Shown here one piece after another: positions 11,617 to 24,189 of a stretch of 64,000 bases of DNA. The translations under genes were made by a program, and so were the position numbers. The DNA is from Colletes latitarsis (lineage: Eukaryota; Arthropoda; Insecta; Hymenoptera; Colletidae): contig NC_135144.1 of the NCBI RefSeq assembly GCF_051014445.1, positions 4,960,001 to 5,024,000 of the forward strand, written 5' to 3'. Position 1 is the stretch's first letter, and every line of letters begins with the position of its first letter. The notes under the pieces are model-generated. The model worked only from the letters and a program-made list of their open reading frames with translations, ran no database searches and had not been told where the DNA came from.

Positions 11617-13258
11617 TATAACAATAAATGAAAACGTAGTATTAAGATCATAGTAACGTCATATAGCAGCATCATATTACATCATATAAATTGTTTCTGA
11701 TGCAACAAAAATTTGTACACGTAGGTGTTTAATTGCAATTTTCTCTTATTTATTTTGTGATTTTAAAGAAAAGTAGGAATATAAATTATCCATAATAATT
11801 GCAGTTTTATAGTAGCAATGAGGTTTTAAAGTTATTGTGCGTTTGATTGTAATATACTGAGAAGGATGTAAAATCAGAAGGTGGTAGCAATACGAGATAT
11901 TTGATATTAAGTGAACCTTGTGTGCAGCTTCAACCAGGATCAAGCAACACTAAATTTTCTGAACACATAAAGGGCATGTGGGAGATGTAGATTCAGTGTT
12001 TTTGTCCCGTCAATATATTGTGTATTTATTGTATTATTTTGCGTACAGGATATAATATTGCTTTTATTGATACGATCTAAAATAGTTCTAGTCGAAAGAA
12101 CCGGTATGACAATTTTCTCAAAATTCGGGAAACGAACTCGAGACCTCGAAAATCGAAGATAAACATGTAAGCTGCGGAGCCACGAAGGACTCTATACACG
12201 CTATTATTGTAAGCTATATAGATTATAATTGTATTGCCATATTTTAGATTTGTATATTATTAAAACTTTTCTATAAATCTTCGCAGTTTCAGAACTTATT
12301 TTCCAGAAAAATAATCTCATATTACCACTTCAATTTCAAGATATCCGATTTTTCATCAATTTAAAAAAATGCAGTTTATTTCACATGAAATTCTCCAAAT
12401 TTGTTCATCAAAATTTTTTAGTTTTGACCATTTTGAGAGTCTCTAGGTTAAAAAATAAAAATATCTCACATTTCTACCGCTTCCTCTATGTATTATTTAC
12501 GAAAGTATCTGATAATAGAGAAAATCTTGAATCGTTTCATCTATCTATTAAACCTAAATATCAAATCAAAAATCATTTTCAAAAATATGAAAAAATCGAT
12601 CATACTCGACGAAACACCTCGTCCTCTGTTTGGTCTTTAGACTTTTTGGAAATATGAAAGTACATATGACTCCTCATGTTAATCCTCCGTTAGATGTACG
12701 GATTTAGTGACATTCTAATTAATTTTTTTTTCATGATACTTATTGGTAGGATTACATTCTCCTTAATTGAGGACTTCTTTATTCTACAATATTTAATGCG
12801 TCTCATCCTCAACGGTAGAGGTGTAACATACTGTTTTCCTCGGCCAGGACAGTCGTGTTTGCCTCCTTTGAAATTAATTTATTACGTTACCAGGTGCGGT
12901 ACCAACGATGCTAACTCTCTTAACAGGTAACAATGTTGGTCGGGCGCGCGTGGACAAAGAGAAAGAAACGAAATAGGAAACGAAGGTGCGAGTCGAACAA
13001 GCTTTTCCTCCAAGTGACCCAATTAATTCAGCGAGAATTTGCGCCGTCCACTGTCGCGTAACCACAGCCGATGTATGCAAAAACTCGAAATTATTTCCAA
13101 CAACCGTGTAACATTTCATTGACTATAGATCAACTTTAATTAATTCCTTCTGTAGTACAACTTTTCTGTTTCTTTACTTCTGCGCAATTGTTTAAAAGCA
13201 CATTGCACTATAATTTATTAGTTATTGCATTCTAATATTAAAATAACTTTCGTTATTA
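11617..13258. other. No gene recognised; AT-rich DNA with a possible tRNA-derived scrap
   Basis: Most of it is AT-rich with a 90-codon chance frame (12385-12657). The minus strand at about 12190-12128 reads like a decayed tRNA-type promoter: an A-box-like TGGCTCCGCAGC followed ~35 nt later by a B-box-like GGTCTCGAGTTCG. No full tRNA fold, tail or second copy is apparent. From 12.8 to 13.1 kb the DNA is GC-richer without recognisable coding. Confidence 0.4.
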
Positions 13259-14808
13259 AAATTCGTCTTTCATTTTTAATAAATTTGTTTGACGCGCTAC
13301 GGAAATTTTGTCTAATACTTTTTTGTAGGTACCCATGAGTTCTACTTCACAAATACATCTCAGTGAAATATACTCATTATTTTAGAAGATATAGACATTC
13401 GAAAATTTGACTATTTTTATGAAGGTTTTCTCACTTTACGGAGTTAAGGAATAACTTTTCGAATATTCTTAGAACGTCTACATATTCTCCACCAAAATAC
13501 GCGTTATTTGCATTTTGAAACATTAAAATCGTCGAATCCGTTCAGAAGTTGATATTTTAAAGATTCGCATGAAATTTTCAGGCAATATTTCTGGCCATAA
13601 ATTACATTTTCGATTAGGACTTTTTTTCTCGTAAATGGTTAGGATTTCAGGGGTATGTCTATTGACCAAAAATGATTGTAATTGACAACGGCAATCGAAA
13701 ATAACTTTTCCAAAACGATTTTTTTTTTCGTCGAAAAATTTCACACCTTCTCGAATTTTTTTCTAGGAAATGAGTACGATTTCAGCGATATAACTCTTCA
13801 CCAAAAATGATTGTAATTGACCCCTACAGCCAAAAATATTTTTATTAGAACGATTTGAAATTTTTTTTTTCCTCCAAAAATTTAGGCACCTACTCCCCGT
13901 CGATTTTTCTTAAAAATTCGTTTTTGATTTATAGTAATTTTATTTGACGCCCTACAGAAAAGTTGTCTAATACTTTTTTGTAGGTACCCATGAGCTCTAC
14001 TTCAGAAAAAAGTTTCATTGAAATATATTTACAATTGTAGGAGTTATGGCTGTTTGAAAATTGGACCATTTTTATGGGGGTTTTCTCATTTTACGAGGTC
14101 AAAAACCAACTTTTCAAATATTTTTGTGATTTATACATATTCTCCACCAAAATACGCGTAGTTTGCTTTTTTTAACATTAAAATCGTCCAATCCTGTCAG
14201 AAGTTACGACGTTTTAAAGATTCGCAAGAAAATTCGGGCAGACATTTCTGGCCAGAAATTATATTTTCGTTAAGGAATTTTTTTCTCGAAACTGAGTAGG
14301 ATTTCGGGGGTATGTCTGTTAACCAAAAATGCTTGCAATTGACCCCTGCGACTAAAAATAATTTTTCCAGCACGATTTGAAATTTTTTAATTTCGTCTAA
14401 AAATTTCAGTACCTACTCGATTTTTTTTCTTGAAAATACGTAGGATTTCGGGGGTATGTGTAATGACCAAAAATGATTGTAATCGGCTCCTGCAACTGAA
14501 AATAATTTTTTTAGAATTATTTGAAAAATTTTTTTTTCGCCAAAAAATTTCAGCACCTACCTGAATTTTTTTCTCGAAAGTGGGTAGGATTTCGGGTGTA
14601 TCTGTATTCACCAAAAATTATTGTAATTGACCCCCGCAGCCGAAAATAATTTTTTCAGAACGATTTGAAATTTTTTAATTTAATTTTTTAATAACTTACT
14701 AACTTACTAATGAAGCCTCAGTTAAGAAATTGATATTCTTTATTTTCGTCTTATTTTGGCCTCTAGAATCCTCTATTAAAATTTTCCCAGGGGTGGCTTT
14801 ACACCCTG
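13259..14808 (-). mobile_element. Family A element (A4), left end missing, two cores
   Basis: It starts inside a core at about 13259. The order is then core part, two R blocks, a second core (about 13890-14270), three R blocks and a complete right TIR ending CACCCTG at 14808 beside TA. The doubled core plus five R blocks makes it one of the longest copies although one end is lost. Confidence 0.85.
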
Positions 14809-16578
14809 TATGTACATATATCTATACTTTTTTCAGTATGTCCAATTAAAAATTTTTATACGCTATTATACGAGGCATACAAAATTTCGCTTCGAGCCAT
14901 TTTATCGATCTTGAAGTAGGCGTGTGTCGTAATATGTCTGTAATAGAATTTTCTTTTCCTCTTTTAATTATGAATTTAATTTAAATCAGAAATAATAGGT
15001 GTCAATTTAATATATTATAAATATAATTCTTTAATTTAAAAAATTAATAGTCGATCTATATTGCTCGAGGATTTATTATCGAAATAAATTACGGTTTCAG
15101 AAGGAAAGTAATTTGTTGGTGAAAGCAATTACTCGAAAAAAAATACCGAAGAACAGAAACGACGTAATTTTAATGCAGAAAGTCCGACTTAAAACTTCCT
15201 TCCTAGTATATGTACAAATGTAATTTCACCGCGAATCTGATTTGACCTGGAATTTGCTGTGCGTGGGAGTATCGCGCAGACCGTAGTTCGAGGAGAGAAC
15301 TGCACAAGCGTTTTCGCAACGTCTTGACTACAGATAACACGAACTCGAGGATCGATGATACTTCCGTTTCGCGACCGGCCGGCAAAAAGCGAATTCCTCG
15401 AGTGCAATCTCATGCAAATTGCTCCGGCAGTCGGCATACGTTGCACGGCGAAACGCGAAAAGAACTCTCTGCCCGCGTGCATCCCGGTCGATTCCGGCCA
15501 AAGTATTACTTGAACTTGAAAAATTGTAATCCTAACTTCTTATCCACCAAAGCCAACGTAAATTATAATTTTAACGCGGACAGAAAACTTTTCCTCGACG
15601 TGGAAACTCGCACTGTAAAATTATTTCTCATTAAGAGGCGCTGCGATATAAGAGGTTTAATAACTCAGTGGCTTCCTCGCAATTGTACGAAATTTAATTC
15701 AGTTATTCTCCTCGGTCCTAAGAATTCTTTCGTTTCCGGGGGAAAAAAATACTCTTCTGTCGCTTCAAATTACTTGGGGTTCGATGAATGTTAGGTGCAT
15801 GCAAATGTTTTAGTTCTTTTCTTGAAATTCTTTTTTTATTTATATACAAATGTAGGTATTAAAGTTAATCATCAAAGTATTTCCTTCATTACGAAAAAAT
15901 TACGTTGGTCGAATATATCGTTTTCTAAAGTTATGGTAATCGATTGATTTTCAGGTAATCATATTAACTTTTGGGACAAAAATTTTTGGATATACCTACT
16001 ATATCTGAATTACGATATTATATGTGGATTATAGTAATTGCAATTATGTTTATTGATTCTGCTTTAGGGTTGCACGACTAATTACCACTAAGCAATAATA
16101 TAAGAAGAAATATAAAAAAAACTAGAATACAAAGTTTTATTTTAGTAAAATTACAGATTAAGATGCCTACTTAAGTATCACAAATAATCATGCTTAAATA
16201 TTTCTTCAATATTATGTTTCAATTGTGTTCGCCATTGAAACCAATTATGAAATATAGTGTACATATGTCACTTAAAAAATGTAAATAAAATTGTTTATTT
16301 CTCTCTCTTGGAAAAAATAAAGTAAAGTGGAAGCTTATACTGGAATTAAACTGAGATATATTTACCAGTAATATTATGTCGTGTGATATTTTATCAACCA
16401 TTTCAGGTATAAAAATTCCTCCAAATTTAAATTAGCATACTTCAGATTCAAATCTTAAATTTTACTTCAAATTTAATCATTTATTATTTTAATTAATAAT
16501 TTTATCTTAAACCCTTTGAGTTGTAACGTTTTATCATTGATTATATTGTATTAGTGCTAAGCAATTGCAATAAAACAG
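14809..16578. other. No gene recognised; GC-richer island at about 15190-15500
   Basis: AT-rich flanks surround a short CpG-containing island. A 156-codon frame at 15324-15794 (plus strand) overlaps antisense frames of 60-97 codons; it has no recognisable domain and changes base composition halfway, which argues against a real exon. Confidence 0.45.
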
Positions 16579-17083
16579 ATTATTCAAAATAGACTATAGA
16601 AAGATTTTTTAAAATAAAAAATAAACTATTCTGAATTTTATTTGTTTTTTTTTATTTAATTATCAAGTATCATCTATGACAATTATGCATGAAAAGTGAT
16701 ATCTGTCAAATGCCCATCACGATCACGTTTATAGACAACAATTCAAATATCAAAAGTTTTGATGACATTATTGTTACAAGAAAACAAAACTTTAAAAGCG
16801 ATTTTCTTGAAACTATATTTACCAGAACGGAGTCAATTTGCTTGAAATTTTAGGTGCATATTCAATATATCTAAAAAGAAGTTTGAAATTGAAAAGAAAC
16901 ATGACAAAATCTATAATGAAACTTCAAAGAATTGCCATTTTTTAAATCATCGGCATTTGTTTCTTGATCTAGTACCTGGTATAGATAGACTCATCCTAAT
17001 TAAGAATCTTCCACGTATTTTGATTTCAAAGAAATAGAATGGCCATAATCATAGACACCGTGAGACGAAATTGCCTATTATTG
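16579..17083 (+). repeat. Family X dispersed repeat, copy 1 (uninterrupted)
   Basis: About 505 bp sharing long stretches with 32417-32892 plus 33904-34002, for example AGTATCATCTATGACAATTA, GATCACGTTTA and CATAGACACCGTGAGACGAA, and more distantly with 30609-31189. It supplies the empty-site comparison for the insertion in copy 3. No coding frame is seen; probably a non-autonomous DNA element. Confidence 0.75.
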
Positions 17084-17304
17084 TATTCTAACCTCTTTCC
17101 CTGTATTCTAACAAATATCACTAATCGTCGCAAGGGATGCTTAAACCAGATATAAATTGCAGGTATACGACAATTATTAAGAAATGAATTATTTTGTATA
17201 AAAATATTGTTGGCTCCCACAAGATTCGTGGAGCCAAGTTATTTGGTAAATAGATAAGTTCAATACCTAATTACAAATACTTTAAATTTATTAACAAATA
17301 TATA

Positions 17305-18481
17305 CAGGGTGTTTGGCCACCCCTAGGAAAAATTTTACTAGGAGATTCTAGAGGCCAAAATCAGACGAAAATCAAGTGTATCAATTTGCTGATGGAGGCT
17401 TCGTTAAAAAGTTATTAACAATTAAATACGAAAATTTCAAATCAGTCTGAAAAAATTATTTTTGGTTGCGGGGCTGAATTCCAATCATTTTTGGTAAATA
17501 CACATACCCCTGAAATCCTACCCACTTTCGAGAAAAAAATTCGATTAGGTACTGAAATTTTTAGACGAAATTAAAAATTTTCAAATTATACTAAAAAAAT
17601 TATATTTAGTTATAGGAGGCAATTACAATCGGTTTTGGTCAATAGACATACCCTCGAAATCTTAATCACTTTCGAGAAAAAAATTTCTTACTAAAAATAT
17701 CATTTCTGGCCAGAAATGTTACCCCGAAATTTCGTGCGAATCTTTAAAACGTCATAACTTCTGAACGGATTGGACGATTTTAATGTTTAAAAAAGCAAAC
17801 TACGCGCATTTTAGTGTAGAATATGTACAAATCGTAAAAATATTCGAAAAGTTGGTCCTTGACCCCGCAAAATGAGAAGAACCCCGTAAAAATGGTCCAA
17901 TTTTGAAACAGCCATAACTTCTACAATAGTGGATATATTTCTATGAAACTTTTTCCCGAAGTAGAGCTCATGGGTACCTACATAAAAGTATTAGGCAACT
18001 TTTCTGTAGAGCGTCAAACAAAATTACTAAAAATCATAACGAATTTTTAAGAAAATCGACATGGGGTAGCTGCCTAATTCGACGAAAAAAAAAATTTCAA
18101 ATCGTTCTGGAAAAATTATTTTCGGTTGCGGCGGTCAATTACAATCATTTTTGGTCATTAGACATACCCTCGAAATCTTACCTACTTTCGAGAAAAAAAT
18201 TCGAGAAGGTGTAAAATTTTTCGACAAAATTAAAAAATTTCAAATCGTTCTGGGAAAATTATTTTCGGTTGCGGGAGTCAATTACAATCATTTTTGGTGA
18301 ATAGACCTACCCTCAAAATCCTACTCACTTTCTAGAAAAAAATTCAGTACGGGCGGAACTTTAAACATTAATAACTTTTTAACGAAGCCTCCATCAATAA
18401 ATTAGTATTCTTGATTTTCGTCTTATTTTGACCTCTAGAATCTCGCATTAAAATTTTTCCCAGGTGTGGCCGAAGATCCTG
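17305..18481 (+). mobile_element. Family A element (A5), complete ends
   Basis: CAGGGTGTTTGGCCACCCC at 17305 and the inverted end at 18481 (GGCCGAAGATCCTG, one terminus mutated) are flanked by TA. Internal order is two R blocks, one core, two R blocks. This is a good reference copy for the family layout. Confidence 0.9.
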
Positions 18482-18860
18482 TATACAGGTGTTAACAATT
18501 ATACATATATAAATGGTTCATAAATTTCTGACGTCTAATTCGTACTAATTATGTTCCATTACACTCTCGCATACTATGTATTTGAGTTCTGTTCTAACTA
18601 ACTGTCCTTGTTTAACTGTAAATGTTCTGATTGTAACGTTTCAATGTTCTTGTGTAACTGTAACTGTTCTGATACTCTTAAGTGTTCTGTTGGTAATTTG
18701 GTTCTATTCTGGATGTCACTTGTAGAGGTTCTTGTGTAACTGTAACTGTTCTTGTGTAACTCTTAAGTGTTTTGATTGTAACTTGATTCTGTTCTCTTAA
18801 GTGTTCTAATTGTATCTAACTGTTCAATGTTCTGGCTCGTGATTACATACTTATTTAAAA
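18482..18860. repeat. Degenerate tandem repeat of TGTTCTTGTGTAACTGTAAC type
   Basis: From about 18570 to 18850 the sequence is built from variants of TGTTCTTGTGTAACTGTAAC and CTCTTAAGTGTTCTGATTGT in irregular order. It leads directly into the dispersed repeat at 18878 and may be the variable part of the same LTR-like sequence. Confidence 0.6.
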
Positions 18861-18877
18861 AATAGAAGGAGATTCTA

Positions 18878-19149
18878 GTAACAAATCAAACTTTGCCCAT
18901 CCTTCGTGGACCAGTCCTCCCGACACTCGAAATCCCGCTCACTAAGGGTTGTGCGGGGGTAGGTGTCCGCAGTCCCAAGGGGCAGCTAAATGGGCCCAAA
19001 TTACCCCTTGAAACTAATTAAGTATGGCTTAATGGCTTTAGCGTATGGCAATTCCTCTTGTAAAATAAGGTACATTGCCAGATGATCAAATCAAGTAATA
19101 TTGAACTAAATGATGTGTCCTATAATATAAATTGTTGGAATTCCCAACA
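18878..19149 (-). repeat. Dispersed repeat, possible LTR fragment (copy 1)
   Basis: About 270 bp shared with 38252-38525, including the identical stretch GGGCCCAAATTACCCCTTGA, then GAAACTAATTAAGTATG and CCTATAATATAAA. Read on the minus strand both copies start with a TGTTGG-type terminus followed by GAATTCC (TGTTTGG in copy 2), the usual TG start of a long terminal repeat. The other end and a target duplication are not identified, so the LTR call is tentative; the repeat itself is clear. Confidence 0.55.
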
Positions 19150-19154
19150 AATGG

Positions 19155-20281
19155 AGTGATATAGTATAACGTATAGGTACAATGTGTAGGTTTAGGATGG
19201 GTAGCAGTGGGGTTTTGATATTATGTAAGTAATGCAGTGATGGTTTATCGGGCGCGAAGCTGAGAAAACTCGTGAGAGACGTTATCGTAAAAAGGAAGAA
19301 GGAAGCTTAGGAAGGCTTCTAGGCGACTCTATCGCGATTCCCTAGTTCGTTGTTCTCCGAAGTAGAGCCAGCGATAAAAAACATAAAAGTATGCTGGACA
19401 AGGACTCGAACCTACGGGCGGGTTGCACGATCACCATAAAAACAAGAGTCATCTCGACCCCTTTTTTTCCGAGGGTGAAAATCGTGACGTACATCTCGTT
19501 GAAGTTTGTCGGTAATTCGAATCAAACCAATCGACTAGAAAACAGAGAAAGGTAGAAACGAAGAGGAAGAGACGAGGGGGCGGAAAATCAGGAGTTAGAG
19601 AAGGAGAAAGGGAAGAAAGGTGGAAGGGTGGAAATTTCAGCGCCGTCACTGGTTTTATGTCATTCCCGCCATTCGGCGGCTTCCATTTCCAGTCTGGACT
19701 ACTAGAGCTCGTAATTCAAACACGACCCAGGAACGAACGTCGTCGTCGTCGTTGTCGTCGTCGTCGACTTCCTCTTCCACAATTCCCATCCCCCTTCTGA
19801 TCGTAACTCACGTTGACTTGTTCCCCTTTGGCGTCCAGTTTTCCTACAGATTCCCTCTCCCCGCGATCCCACAGCAACCCGATAAATTCGATATTTGTTT
19901 CAACTTTCGCCGCATTTCACCGGTCCTCTCTCTCTCTCTGTTTTCCGAACATGCAAGCTCGCGCCGTGTCGTTCGGTCTCTATTTTACTTTTGCCGGATT
20001 GCGCGCTCGCAACTCGAAGAAAATTGTTTCTACACAGCCGGTAGAAAGGGTACGCCACACACGGCTCGTGTCAGACACATGCCCCATGATAGACGCCTGC
20101 CATTACTCATTGAACGTATAAACGCGGATATATACGGCTCATATAATTCTCGTACACAGGCCGTCCAGAAATTAAACGATCGCACCATACCAATATATTC
20201 TGCGAGTCCAAGTAAAAGGAAGCGTGCAGCGAGAAAAAGAAATCGGTATCGTGGCGCTGCACTTGAACATACAACGCAATT
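19155..20281. other. No gene recognised; GC-richer island with simple repeats
   Basis: A CpG-rich island occupies roughly 19250-20280. It holds a 221-codon frame (19620-20285, plus strand) whose Ser run comes from a (CGT)n tract at 19738-19767 and which has no recognisable domain. An isolated B-box-like motif with adjacent T run sits on the minus strand near 19412-19375. I cannot support a gene here. Confidence 0.45.
19738..19767 (+). repeat. (CGT)n trinucleotide microsatellite
   Basis: Ten CGT-type units with one interruption (GTTG). Confidence 0.9.
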
Positions 20282-20560
20282 TTAACCCTTTCGATGGCTG
20301 CACTAGCCAATTTTCATCAAACTTTTCTTGGACACAGATATTTTCATAATTTATATATTTAACCCAAGATCTTTATTTCGACCAGTCTCGGGATACGGCG
20401 GAGGATGCCATCTTTAATTTTTTTAAGTGGAGTAACACATAAATCTTTACGTTTCTGGCTAGCTAGTCCGAAAACGTATATCGTTTATTTGGAACGTTAC
20501 TTCCTACGACGCATGATTTAAAGATAATATGATAAATAACTTCGAATGGGTTGAAAGGCA
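20282..20560. mobile_element. Possible TTAA-flanked miniature element
   Basis: The left edge TTAACCCTTTCGATGGC and the right edge, read inverted, TTAATGCCTTTCAACCC both begin at TTAA and share CCTTTC. A 279-bp piggyBac-type MITE is possible. The inverted match is short and imperfect. Confidence 0.35.
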
Positions 20561-20757
20561 TTAATTACAACGTTTTCTATAATTGAATTTCACTTTGTTC
20601 GTTCTTTTTTGCGAATTTTTAACAATCGCAGAGTGGGGAAAGCAAAAGCATTACGAAACCTTAATTTTATATCTTCTCTTGTCGTTGCAGCTACAGGCGT
20701 TATCTTTAACTCCTTAACGTACAATTTAATTCCAAATAATTTTTCAAACGTATAAGG

Positions 20758-21303
20758 AATGACCACGAATCATCCCATAAGACTAGACGATATTAATAGA
20801 CACACAAAACAAATCCTAATCCATAAATGGCAAGAAGAATGGAACACAACAACTACACAACTAAAACTAATAAAACTAACGGTGGAAAAATGGGAAACAA
20901 AACCCATACTAAACAGAAAAGAGAAAACAATACTAACAAGGCTCAGGATAGGACATACACAACTAACACATAACCATTTATTCGAGAAAAAGGAACCGCC
21001 AAAGTGCCCGATATATAAAACAACAATTTCAATTAAATACATAATAGAAGACTGTCCAACCCACAACAGACTGATGAACAGATTACAAATGAAAAGGTCA
21101 TTATACCAAGCACTAAACAATGATATAAACAACATAAGAAAAATACTGGCATTTTGCAGAATAACAAATATAACAGAGAAAATATAAGGGAAAAAGAACA
21201 AAAAATAAAATAAGGATTACATAAAACATAAAAACTACCGTTAAAGACCAAGCAGTCGGTGCTGTTACAAAATTAAAAAAAAAAAAAAAAAAATGACCAC
21301 GAA
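20758..21303 (+). mobile_element. 5'-truncated non-LTR retrotransposon (LINE) insertion with target-site duplication
   Basis: The 12-bp sequence AATGACCACGAA occurs at 20758-20769 and again at 21292-21303. Between them lie the last ~140 codons of a LINE ORF2, a short 3' UTR and a run of 19 A (21275-21293, overlapping the duplication by two bases). This is the classic outcome of target-primed reverse transcription with 5' truncation. The apparent ATG at 20759 lies in the target duplication, so it is not the native start. Confidence 0.93.
20770..21187 (+). pseudogene. LINE ORF2 C-terminus (jockey/I/R1-like)
   Basis: The frame reads a post-reverse-transcriptase tail: LTRLRIGHTQLTHNHLF, a pattern typical of arthropod LINEs ending in R-x-GH-x-x-L-T-x-H-L, then the zinc-knuckle-like PPKCPIYKTTISIKYI and IEDCPTHNRLMNR. 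The usual C-x2-C and H positions are changed (C-P-I-Y; Y in place of H), so the knuckle is degenerate. The reverse transcriptase and endonuclease are absent because the copy is 5'-truncated. Stop codon at 21185-21187. Clade assignment within jockey/I/R1-type elements is uncertain. Confidence 0.85.
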
Positions 21304-21362
21304 AAAGAATAAATTTCTGCTACAAATATCTCGTGAATGTTAAATGTGTTAATTTTAGTTTA

Positions 21363-22722
21363 CAGGGTGTTCGGCCAACCGTGGGAAAAATTTGAATGGG
21401 AGATTCTAGAGGCCAAAATAAGACGAAAATAAAGAATACTAATTTGTTGATGGAGACTTTGTTAAACAGTTATTAACGTTTAAAGTTCTGCCTGTACCAT
21501 TTTTATGGGGGGTTTCTCGCTTTCCAGGGTTAAGGAGCAACTTTTCGAATATCCTTAGAATTTCTACATATTCTTCAACAAAATACGCGCAGTTTGCCTT
21601 TTGAAAAATTAAAATTGTCCAATCCGTTTAGAAGTTATGATGTTTTAAACATACGCATGAAATTTCAGGGAAACATATCAATGGTATGGTCAGGCATTTT
21701 CGATAAGGAATTTTTTTCTCGAAAGTGGGTAAGATTTCGAAGGTATGTCTAATGAACAAAAATGATTGCAATTGACCTCTGCAACGGAAAATAATTTTTT
21801 TAAACCGACTTCCAATGTTTTGTTGAAAAATCTGTCCAATTATTGAATTTTTTTCTCGAAACTAGTTAGGATTTCGAGAGTATGTCTATTTACCAAAAAT
21901 TATTGTAATTGACCCCCTCCCACTAGCTAAAAATAATTATTTTAGAACGATTTGAAATTTTATTTTTTCGTCGAAAAATTTAGGCACCTACCCTGTCGAT
22001 TTTTCTTAAAAATTCGTTTTTGATTTTTAATTAATTTGTTTGACGCACTACAGGAAAGTTGTCTAATACTTTTTTGTAGGTATTCATGGGCCCCACTTAA
22101 AAAAAAAGTTTCATTGAAATATATTCACTATTGTAGGAGTTATGGCTGTTTGAAAATTGGACCATTTTTATGGGGGTTTTCTAACATTACGAGGCCAAGA
22201 AACAATCTTTTCGAATATTCTTGGAATTTCTACATATTCTCCATTAAAATACGCGTTGTTTGCTTTCTTAAACATTAAAATCGTTCAATCCGTTCAGGAG
22301 TTATGACGTTTTAAAGGTTCGCATAAAAATTCGGGCAGACATTTCTGGCCAGAAATTATATTTTTAGTAAGAAATTTTTTTTCTCGTAACTGGGTAGGAT
22401 TTCGGTGGTATGTCTATTGCATTAAAAATGCTTACAATTGATCCCTGCAACTAAAAATAATTTTTCCAAGACGATTCGAAAGTCGTTTTTTTCACCCAAA
22501 ACTTTCAGCACCTACCTGAATTTTTTTTCTCGAGAGTGGGTAGGATTTCGGGGGTATGTGAACGTTTCCAGAACGATTTGAAATTTTTTAATTTAATTTT
22601 TTAATAACTTACTAACTTACTAACGAAGCCTCAGTCAAGAAACTGATATTCTTGATTTCCGTCTTATTTTGGCCCCCGGTGTCTACCATTAAAATTTTTC
22701 CCAGGGGTGGCCGAACTTCCTG
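21363..22722 (-). mobile_element. Family A element (A6), complete ends, two cores
   Basis: CAGGGTGTTCGGCCAACCG at 21363 and GGCCGAACTTCCTG ending at 22722, both flanked by TA. The left terminus is joined directly to a partial core, followed by R blocks, a second full core (about 21960-22350), two more R blocks and the right end. Confidence 0.9.
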
Positions 22723-24189
22723 TAAAATGAATGAAAAAAATGGGTACAGTGTTTCGATTACGGCCCTCTGAGCGTGTGTATCACGGGAACGCAACTACAG
22801 TCAGCTCGAAGGAAAAAAAGTATCTTGTGTGCGCGTATGCACTCCGTGCACAGGCCTAGAATGGTATTTGTTGGTTATTCGCGTCGAGTAGAGGACGAAT
22901 GGTTTTGACATGAAAAACGAGAGAGCTTTCCTGCTCTTCCCACGATGCGTGATCGCGGTATTTTTAACGGCACAACGTGATGTTTGTCCTGGTTGAACCT
23001 TTACCTCTGGCGAAGTTTCGACAGAATTTTATTCGCAGACGTTTTTTAACGAAGACATCGAATTATTTGTATTTTCAAGTTACCCGCTTTGATACGAAAC
23101 AACAACGTTGTGAATTTTCGGGGCAAAACGCTTTTGGAGAGAGCTTTTAACGTTTTCGAAAGCTCGCAAAAAACATGCAATATTTACCGATACTCTGATT
23201 GCAATTTCCACAAAGTTAATGAAATTTAGGAATGAAAATATCTTCCATTAGTATTTTTGGAATATTTTTTTATTTAGATAATCTGTTAGAATCTGTTACA
23301 AATTTTTAGAAATTTGTTAATCTGTTTTTTTTTTTAATTATATTCTGACAACCGTATATTTATTTAAAATTTATTTTCTTTACGGGGGAATTTTTAAATA
23401 ACAGTCCTTTTTACTCGAAATTAATAATGGAAGCATTTTTACCCGAATAGAAATAATTTCTCGAGAAAAAAATTTCATTTACTTTTCAAATATTTATTAA
23501 AGAAATTCCAGCATTATTCAAATTGTATGCATCTATGAAAAACTAAAAACACGTCAAACATTCGTATATATTTTTTAATGCACCGACGTTATTAACAACC
23601 TGAGGTGTCCAGCGTCAATAATTTCTATGGGAATAAAGTTCAAACATGCGTGTTTGAAATATGATTTCTGCACATTGCATTACTCGAACCGTATGTATAA
23701 TATATAGACACGCGCCAGTCTAGGTATAAAAAACGGTCGTGGCGTTAATTACTGTGAAAGCTTTGAAAAGATACACATACTCTTTGATGTCTACCAGTTC
23801 GTACTCACGAATATGTATTCCCGTGAAAATGTGTAAACCACGATGTATGTTAATGATTTTTTACTCTGGAACGCGTTTCGATTTGAATTCATTGACATTC
23901 TGTTTATTGAAATTATTAGAAACCAAAACAAACAATTGTCAACTTCAAATGATATACTTTTAGGACAGATGTTTTAAAATTCCTATCGACAATAATTCAG
24001 CGCAACGATAACGGGAACTTAAGTAAACTTGCTTACCCAAAATACCATGGAATTGTTTCTACCAATATTCAATAATTTTCATCAAGTTTCGAAGAATTAT
24101 CAGAAAATATAAATATATTGCCAAAGTAGTAAATAGCCGCATGAAATAAGAATTTAAATAATTCGACACTAAAATTCATAACAGCACTG
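22723..24189. other. No gene recognised; short GC-richer start then AT-rich DNA
   Basis: About 22740-23170 is GC-richer with no coding frame of note; the remainder is AT-rich. A 74-codon frame at 23739-23963 has no recognisable features. Confidence 0.45.

Noticed and set aside
13523..14614. Recurring open frames inside family A (for example a ~48-residue unit with HTPEIL and FEKK), suggesting a tandem-repeat protein
   Set aside because: The R-block period is 144 bp in some copies and 146 bp in others (42587 to 42733), so the frame is not kept. Stops interrupt the core on both strands. The recurrence follows from shared ancestry of the copies.
15324..15794. 156-codon frame as an exon
   Set aside because: No domain, an abrupt change from GC-rich to AT-rich codons within it, and overlapping antisense frames.
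19375..19412. tRNA gene on the minus strand (GGTTCGAGTCC followed by a T run)
   Set aside because: Only the B-box resembles a tRNA. The stem next to it does not pair and no acceptor, D or anticodon arm could be drawn.
19620..20285. 221-codon frame as a host gene
   Set aside because: Composition-driven: a Ser run from (CGT)n, no domain, overlapping antisense frames, and its start lies in a purine-rich stretch without other gene signals.
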